DNA from: Mycobacteroides abscessus ATCC 19977
Lineage (GTDB): Bacteria; Actinomycetota; Actinomycetes; Mycobacteriales; Mycobacteriaceae
Assembly (NCBI RefSeq): GCF_000069185.1
Contig: NC_010397.1
Span: 1,798,001-1,862,000, forward strand
DNA: 64,000 nt
Direction: 5' to 3'
Positions within the stretch are counted from its first letter, which is position 1. Every line of letters begins with the position of its first letter. The notes below the pieces were generated by a model that worked only from the letters and a program-made list of their open reading frames with translations, made no database searches and was not told the DNA's origin. This document shows positions 59,762 through 64,000 of this stretch, one piece after another. The position numbers and the translations under genes were made by a program.

Positions 59762-60498
59762 TGCCCATAAGGGTGTGGGCCGCGTTCGGCCGCAACGATA
59801 TTCGTGGCACCTATCGCGATCCGCTGCTGATCATGGTGGTGCTGGCCCCGATCATCTGGACCACTGGCGTGGCGGTATTGACCCCGCAGGCCACCGACTT
59901 GCTGTCTGCTACCAGGGGATTCGACCTGGTTCCGTACTACCCGTTGGTGCTGACAGCCTTCCTGCTGCTCACCAGCATCATCATCCCCGGAGCGCTGGCG
60001 GCGTTTCTGGTCCTGGATGACGTCGACGCCGGGACGCTGACGGCGCTGCGGGTCACGCCGGTGCCGATGTCGGGGTATTTCCTGTACCGGGCCGCCACGG
60101 TCGTCGTGATCACCACCGTGTACGTGGTCGCGACCTTGTCCCTGAGTGGCATCTTGGAGCCCGGCGTGCTACCCGCCCTCATTCCCATCGGGATGCTCTC
60201 CGGGCTTTCGGCGGTGGTGACACTGCTCTTGGTGATCGCCTTTGCCAACAACAAGATTCAGGGACTGGCCGCCGTACGCGCGCTCGGCATGCTGATCGCG
60301 GGATTGCCCTGTTTGCCGTGGTTCATTCACTCCAACTGGGGATACGCCTTTGGCGTGCTGCCCCCGTTCTGGGCGGCGAAGGCCTTTTGGGTGGCCAGTG
60401 CCCACGGCATGTGGTGGCCCTTTGTGCTCATCGGGGTTGCCTACAACCTGCTGATCGCATGGGCGCTGCTCCGGCGTTTCCTTGCCAAGAATCTCTAG
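59758..60498 (+). CDS. ABC-2 exporter, permease subunit 2
   Basis: A 246-residue membrane protein from ATG 59758 (or 59761), overlapping the previous stop; the frame upstream of it runs through the first permease and is not real. Six membrane spans are predicted, with the ABC-2 loop LVLDDVDAGTLTALRVTP. Two unlike permeases plus one ATPase suggest a heterodimeric exporter. The substrate is unknown; drugs or lipids are the usual options. The 3' end overlaps the opposing TetR gene. Confidence 0.85.
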   Translation: MMPIRVWAAFGRNDIRGTYRDPLLIMVVLAPIIWTTGVAVLTPQATDLLSATRGFDLVPYYPLVLTAFLLLTSIIIPGALAAFLVLDDVDAGTLTALRVTPVPMSGYFLYRAATVVVITTVYVVATLSLSGILEPGVLPALIPIGMLSGLSAVVTLLLVIAFANNKIQGLAAVRALGMLIAGLPCLPWFIHSNWGYAFGVLPPFWAAKAFWVASAHGMWWPFVLIGVAYNLLIAWALLRRFLAKNL

Positions 60499-61088
60499 TC
60501 GAGCACCTTGATGGACAATGTGGGTTTGGGGGCATCTCCTGACTGCACCCGATCCCATGCGGCATCGATGAGCGGCTGAAGCAGCAGCGCTCCCATCTGG
60601 CGCACCAGCACCGAGACCACCTGGGTTGACGCGGTCCGGTCCGTCGGCGCCATGCCCTCATCGCGCAGCATGGCCACCTCATCGCGCGTGAGGCCGATCA
60701 GTGCGTCGAGTAGGTGCATCTGCTCGTCGGACGGTTCCAGCACCGCCCGGCGCACGTAGTTCACGATGGGCGGGTTGGCCTTCAGCATCGAGGTGACCGC
60801 GGCGTCCCGGGCGGCAACAAGCTTGCGCGGATCCTTTTCGGCGTCGACCGACCTCAGCGCCTCGACAAAGTAGTCCACCACCAATTGATCGACGGCCTCG
60901 CGCAGCCCGGCCTTGGTCTTGAAATGGTGCTGCACCAGCCCCAGCGTCACTCCTGCTTCGGATGCGACCGCACGCAAGGAAATTCGCTCCTCGCCGTACT
61001 GGGCGTACAGGTCCAGTGCGGTGTTGCGAATACGCGCCTTCGCGGTCAGGTCCTCATCGCTAGCGCGCGGGTTTGCCATGAGTGCCAT
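60495..61088 (-). CDS. TetR-family regulator of the acyl-CoA operon
   Basis: A 197-residue regulator; start ATG 61088 or 61079. The HTH near residues 20-65 reads IRNTALDLYAQYGEERISLRAVASEAGVTLGLVQHHF, given here as consecutive family landmarks: ALDLYAQYGEE, LRAVASEAGVT, LVQHHFKTK. The C-terminal ~130 residues form the ligand-binding domain. It is divergent from the CoA transferase operon, and a palindrome lies between. A fatty-acyl-CoA or related ligand is likely. Confidence 0.85.
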   Translation of the reverse strand: MALMANPRASDEDLTAKARIRNTALDLYAQYGEERISLRAVASEAGVTLGLVQHHFKTKAGLREAVDQLVVDYFVEALRSVDAEKDPRKLVAARDAAVTSMLKANPPIVNYVRRAVLEPSDEQMHLLDALIGLTRDEVAMLRDEGMAPTDRTASTQVVSVLVRQMGALLLQPLIDAAWDRVQSGDAPKPTLSIKVLD

Positions 61089-61119
61089 CGTACCGCACCC
61101 CTTTACAAATGAATTTCAA

Positions 61120-61137
61120 ACGATACGCTTGTATCGT
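61120..61137. promoter_or_regulatory. TetR operator-like palindrome
   Basis: ACGATAC-GCTT-GTATCGT is a perfect 7-4-7 inverted repeat between the TetR gene and the CoA transferase gene, 22 bases before the latter's start. It is a probable TetR site controlling both directions. Confidence 0.7.
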
Positions 61138-61158
61138 CTCGACGAGGAGGTCTTTGAC

Positions 61159-61977
61159 GTGCTGCCCCTGACCGGCGTGAATGTGGTGTCCCTGGCGATC
61201 AACCTGCCCGGGCCCGCGGCATGTGCCCGGCTCGCCGAATTCGGAGCCGCGGTGACCAAGGTCGAACCGCCCGGCGGTGACCCGTTGGCCCGAGCCGCCT
61301 CAGGCTGGTATGCGGAACTCGCGGGAAGGCAGACGGTGTTGACGCTGGATCTCAAGGCTGCCGCCGACCGCGCCACGCTCGACGAGCTGCTCACCGGGGC
61401 CGACCTACTGATCACCTCGATGCGGCCGACGGCACTACAACGCCTGGGTCTGGCCGCCCCACACGAACAGTTCCCGCGGCTCTCGCTCATCGAAATCGTG
61501 GGCCACGATGGCGATCTGGCCGACGAGCCCGGACATGATCTCAACTACCAGGCTGCCCAGGGCACGCTGACACCGCCGCATATGCCCAGGGTGCCGCTGG
61601 CCGACCTGCTGGGCGCCGAACGCGCGGTGAGTACCGCGCTGGCCGCCCTGCAGGCGCGTGACCGGAGCGGGGGCGGAGCCGTCTTCCGCGTCGCGCTGGC
61701 GGATGCCGCGGCCTGGGCCGGCGGAGCGGTGCGGCACGGACTGATGGGGGACAACGCCATTCTGGGCGGTGCGTTTCCTGGCTACGGAATCTACGAATGC
61801 GCCGACGGGCACGTCGCCCTCGGTGCGCTCGAATCGCACTTCTATGTCCGCACGCTGGAGATCTTCGGGGCCGACGGCACACATGAAAGTCTGCGTACCG
61901 CGTTCTCCGGCAAGACCATCGCCCAGCTCGAAGCCATTGCGGCCGAGGCCGATATCCCTCTGAATGGAGTGAAGTAA
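61159..61977 (+). CDS. CaiB/BaiF-type (family III) CoA transferase, short form
   Basis: A 272-residue protein. GTG 61159 is chosen because GAGGAGG lies eight bases upstream; the frame itself is open further. Family features are VVSLAINLPGPAACARLAEFG, AAVTKVEPPGGDP, LDLKAAADRATL and LADLLGAERAVSTAL, the latter with the candidate catalytic Asp. Typical members are 350-400 residues; this one lacks part of the small domain, as some mycobacterial members do. Its stop overlaps the next start. Confidence 0.8.
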   Translation: MLPLTGVNVVSLAINLPGPAACARLAEFGAAVTKVEPPGGDPLARAASGWYAELAGRQTVLTLDLKAAADRATLDELLTGADLLITSMRPTALQRLGLAAPHEQFPRLSLIEIVGHDGDLADEPGHDLNYQAAQGTLTPPHMPRVPLADLLGAERAVSTALAALQARDRSGGGAVFRVALADAAAWAGGAVRHGLMGDNAILGGAFPGYGIYECADGHVALGALESHFYVRTLEIFGADGTHESLRTAFSGKTIAQLEAIAAEADIPLNGVK

Positions 61978-63137
61978 TGTCCGAACTGTTCCCTGCCTAC
62001 CGTGCGTCCTGGGAGACCGACGCGCACCGCGACCTGCGTAAGCATGCCGCCGAATTCCTGCGCAAGGAATCCACGCCCAACCAGGAACGTTGGAGCGCCC
62101 AGCATCAGGTGGACCGTGAGTTCTGGAACAAGATGGGCGATGCGGGTCTGTTGGGCCTGGACCTTCCGGAGGAATACGGTGGTGCCGGCGGTGATTTCGG
62201 ATTCTCGGCGGTGGTGGGCGAAGAACTGGCGCTCGCGCAGGACACCTCGACCGGATGGGCCGTGCACTCGCCGATCGTCGCGCACTACATCAACACCTAC
62301 GGCAATGAGGAGCAGCGTGCCCGCTGGATGCCGGGCATCATCAGTGGCGATTTGGTCCTCGCCATCGCGATGACCGAGCCCGGCACCGGCTCGGACCTGC
62401 AGGCGGTGCGCACCACCGCGATTCCCGACGGTGACCACTACGTCATCAACGGATCGAAAACCTTCATCTCCAACGGAACTCACTGTGACCTGCTGGTCAT
62501 TGTCGCCAAGACTGACCCATCTCAGGGTGCCGCCGGCGTCTCACTCATCGTCGCCGAAACCAAGGATCTCCCCGGATTCGAGCGCGGTCGGGTGCTGGAG
62601 AAGGTGGGTCAGCACGGTCAGGACACGCGGGAGCTGTTCTTCACCGACATGCGTGTGCCGATCGCAAACCGCCTCGGCGACAAGGACGGCCTGGGCTTCT
62701 ACCAGCTCATGGAACAGCTGGCCCGCGAGCGGCTGATCATCGCCGCCGTCTGCTCCGGCATGGCCGAGGGCGCCTTGATCGAGGCCATCAAGTACACCAA
62801 GGAACGCGAGGCATTCGGCAAGCCGCTCATCAAATTCCAGAACACCAAATTCCAGCTGGCCGAGCTCAAGGCCGAGGTGCTGTCCATCAAGACCACGGTG
62901 GACTACTGCGTTCAGGACTACATCAACGGGAACAACGACCCGGCAACGGCATCCATGGCCAAGCTGATCGCCGCGGATAAGGCGGTCTCGGTGGTGGACC
63001 GTTGTGTGCAGTTCTTCGGCGGTTACGGATACATGATGGAGTACCCGATCGCACGGGCCTACGCCGCGGCGCGCGTCAACAAAATCTACGGCGGTACAAG
63101 CGAAATCATGAAGGAAATCATCAGCCGGTCCCTGTAG
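61977..63137 (+). CDS. Acyl-CoA dehydrogenase
   Basis: A 386-residue FAD enzyme whose ATG shares a base with the CoA transferase stop (TAATG). Motifs are AMTEPGTGSDLQAVRTTA (FAD and substrate binding), REAFGKPLIKFQNTKFQLAEL and CVQFFGGYGYMMEYP, ending YGGTSEIMKEI. Within this operon, CoA transfer, oxidation and thiolysis would follow one another on a shared acyl-CoA substrate. The substrate is unknown. Confidence 0.92.
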   Translation: MSELFPAYRASWETDAHRDLRKHAAEFLRKESTPNQERWSAQHQVDREFWNKMGDAGLLGLDLPEEYGGAGGDFGFSAVVGEELALAQDTSTGWAVHSPIVAHYINTYGNEEQRARWMPGIISGDLVLAIAMTEPGTGSDLQAVRTTAIPDGDHYVINGSKTFISNGTHCDLLVIVAKTDPSQGAAGVSLIVAETKDLPGFERGRVLEKVGQHGQDTRELFFTDMRVPIANRLGDKDGLGFYQLMEQLARERLIIAAVCSGMAEGALIEAIKYTKEREAFGKPLIKFQNTKFQLAELKAEVLSIKTTVDYCVQDYINGNNDPATASMAKLIAADKAVSVVDRCVQFFGGYGYMMEYPIARAYAAARVNKIYGGTSEIMKEIISRSL

Positions 63138-63158
63138 ACGGCGCGAAGGAGACATGCA

Positions 63159-64000
63159 ATGAAGCAGCAGAACAAGGTGTTCGTCGTCGGTGTCGGCATG
63201 ACCAAATTCGAGAAGCCCGGGCGCAGGGAGGGCTGGGACTATCCGGCGATGGTCAAGGAAGCCGGCACCAAGGCACTCGAAGACGCCGGGGTTCAGTACC
63301 CGGAGATCGAACAGGCCTTCATCGGAAACGTCTACGGCGACTCGTGCTCCGGCCACCGCGCGCTCTACGAGCTCGGCCACACCGGTATTCCGATCTATAA
63401 CGTCAACAGCAACTGCTCGACCGGTTCCACCGCACTGTTCATGGCGGCCAATGCCATTCGCAGCGGCCAGTCCGATGTGGTGATGGCCGCGGGATTCGAG
63501 AAGATGGAACCCGGCTCGCTGGGCATGAAATTCAGCGATCGTGAGTCGCCCCTGCAACCGCACATCATGGCGCTCGGTGAGCTGAGTCAGCCGCAGTTCC
63601 CGATGACGGCCTGGATGTTCGCCGCCGCGGCCGAGGAGTACATGCGTGAATACGGCCTCACCGCAGAACAACTGGCTTGGATCGGTTACAAGAACCACAA
63701 GCACTCGGTCAATAACCCCTACAGCCAGTTCCAGGACGAGTACTCGTTGGAGGACATCCTGAGCTCGCGGACCATCGTGGGCCCGCTGACCAAGCTGCAG
63801 TGCTCACCGACCTCCGATGGGTCCGCCGCCGCGATCGTGGCGAGTGAGGAGTTCGTCGACACGCACGGGTTGGCCGATCAGGCGGTGGAGATCGTGGGAC
63901 AAGCCACCGTCACCGACCGCGAGGACACCTTTGACGGCACCGCCGCCGGCATTGTCGGTGCGAACATGAACAAGGCCGCCATTGCCAGCGTGTACGCGCA
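63159..64000 (+). CDS. Thiolase / lipid-transfer (SCP-x-like) protein, partial
   Basis: A 3'-truncated gene: ATG 63159 follows GAAGGAG and the frame stays open to the window edge (280 codons). Features are VFVVGVGMTKFEKPG, NVNSNCSTGSTALFMAANAI with the acyl-accepting Cys, and CSPTSDGSAAAIVAS. This is the SCP-x/lipid-transfer branch of thiolases used in mycobacterial sterol and branched-lipid metabolism. It is third in the TetR-controlled operon, 21 bases after the dehydrogenase. Confidence 0.88.
   Translation, partial: MKQQNKVFVVGVGMTKFEKPGRREGWDYPAMVKEAGTKALEDAGVQYPEIEQAFIGNVYGDSCSGHRALYELGHTGIPIYNVNSNCSTGSTALFMAANAIRSGQSDVVMAAGFEKMEPGSLGMKFSDRESPLQPHIMALGELSQPQFPMTAWMFAAAAEEYMREYGLTAEQLAWIGYKNHKHSVNNPYSQFQDEYSLEDILSSRTIVGPLTKLQCSPTSDGSAAAIVASEEFVDTHGLADQAVEIVGQATVTDREDTFDGTAAGIVGANMNKAAIASVYA

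Noticed and set aside
62541..63704. A 387-codon open frame on the - strand
   Set aside because: It is antisense to the acyl-CoA dehydrogenase and thiolase genes and has no ribosome-binding site or domain.

Overview
The window is high-GC actinobacterial DNA, best explained as a rapidly growing mycobacterium of the Mycobacteroides abscessus/chelonae group. The pointers are an MPT64 homologue, DUF3558 and PknH-sensor-type lipoproteins, WXG (type VII secretion) proteins, mycobacteriophage-type LysA/LysB genes and frequent starts that look leaderless. The species is inferred from gene content, not from a database search.

Positions 1-17970 are the right part of the late region of a siphovirus-type prophage, read rightward. 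It runs from the end of a tape-measure gene through minor tail genes (one with collagen-like stretches, one 1374-residue protein with a serine beta-lactamase/DD-peptidase domain, one LTGG-repeat protein) to a lysis cassette (tiny overlapping ORFs, LysA, holin, LysB). Then come a calcineurin-like phosphoesterase, an HNH endonuclease and small membrane genes, closed by a strong intrinsic terminator at 17920-17970. No integrase for this prophage lies to its left in the window.

Positions 18128-27809 look like a separate 9.6-kb integrative element. A tRNA(CAU) gene at 18128-18201 carries a 29-bp core (18171-18199) repeated exactly at 27781-27809. Next to it are a tyrosine integrase, a small excisionase-like HTH protein, divergent palindromes, a winged-helix protein, a DUF3846-like protein, and a serine recombinase coupled to an unknown gene. 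The cargo is a 1236-residue protein with an Mrr-like nuclease motif and a STAND-type P-loop NTPase, followed by a HEPN/Abi-like protein. This pair is the best candidate in the window for an undescribed anti-phage system.

Positions 28072-31158 form a further accessory block: a CoiA-like protein with a zinc ribbon, a membrane protein and a DUF2971 protein. Positions 32509-37591 are a tight rightward operon with three WXG-type proteins (one with an NlpC/P60 hydrolase domain) and two lipoproteins, probably a type VII secretion substrate locus.

From 37714 onward the content is ordinary mycobacterial chromosome: MPT64 homologue, a decayed arylsulfatase, S1/P1 nuclease, GGDEF protein, GH16 glucanase, a cytochrome b561/catalase-like pair, VanX-like dipeptidase, an ABC-F protein with a three-codon leader, two M4 metallopeptidases flanking an emfourin-like inhibitor gene, acyl-CoA dehydrogenase, an isochorismatase-like hydrolase behind a truncated gene, glycogen phosphorylase, a quinone-oxidoreductase/MarR divergent pair, a GbsR/MarR-controlled ABC-2 exporter, and a TetR-controlled acyl-CoA operon (CoA transferase, acyl-CoA dehydrogenase, thiolase) that runs off the right edge.
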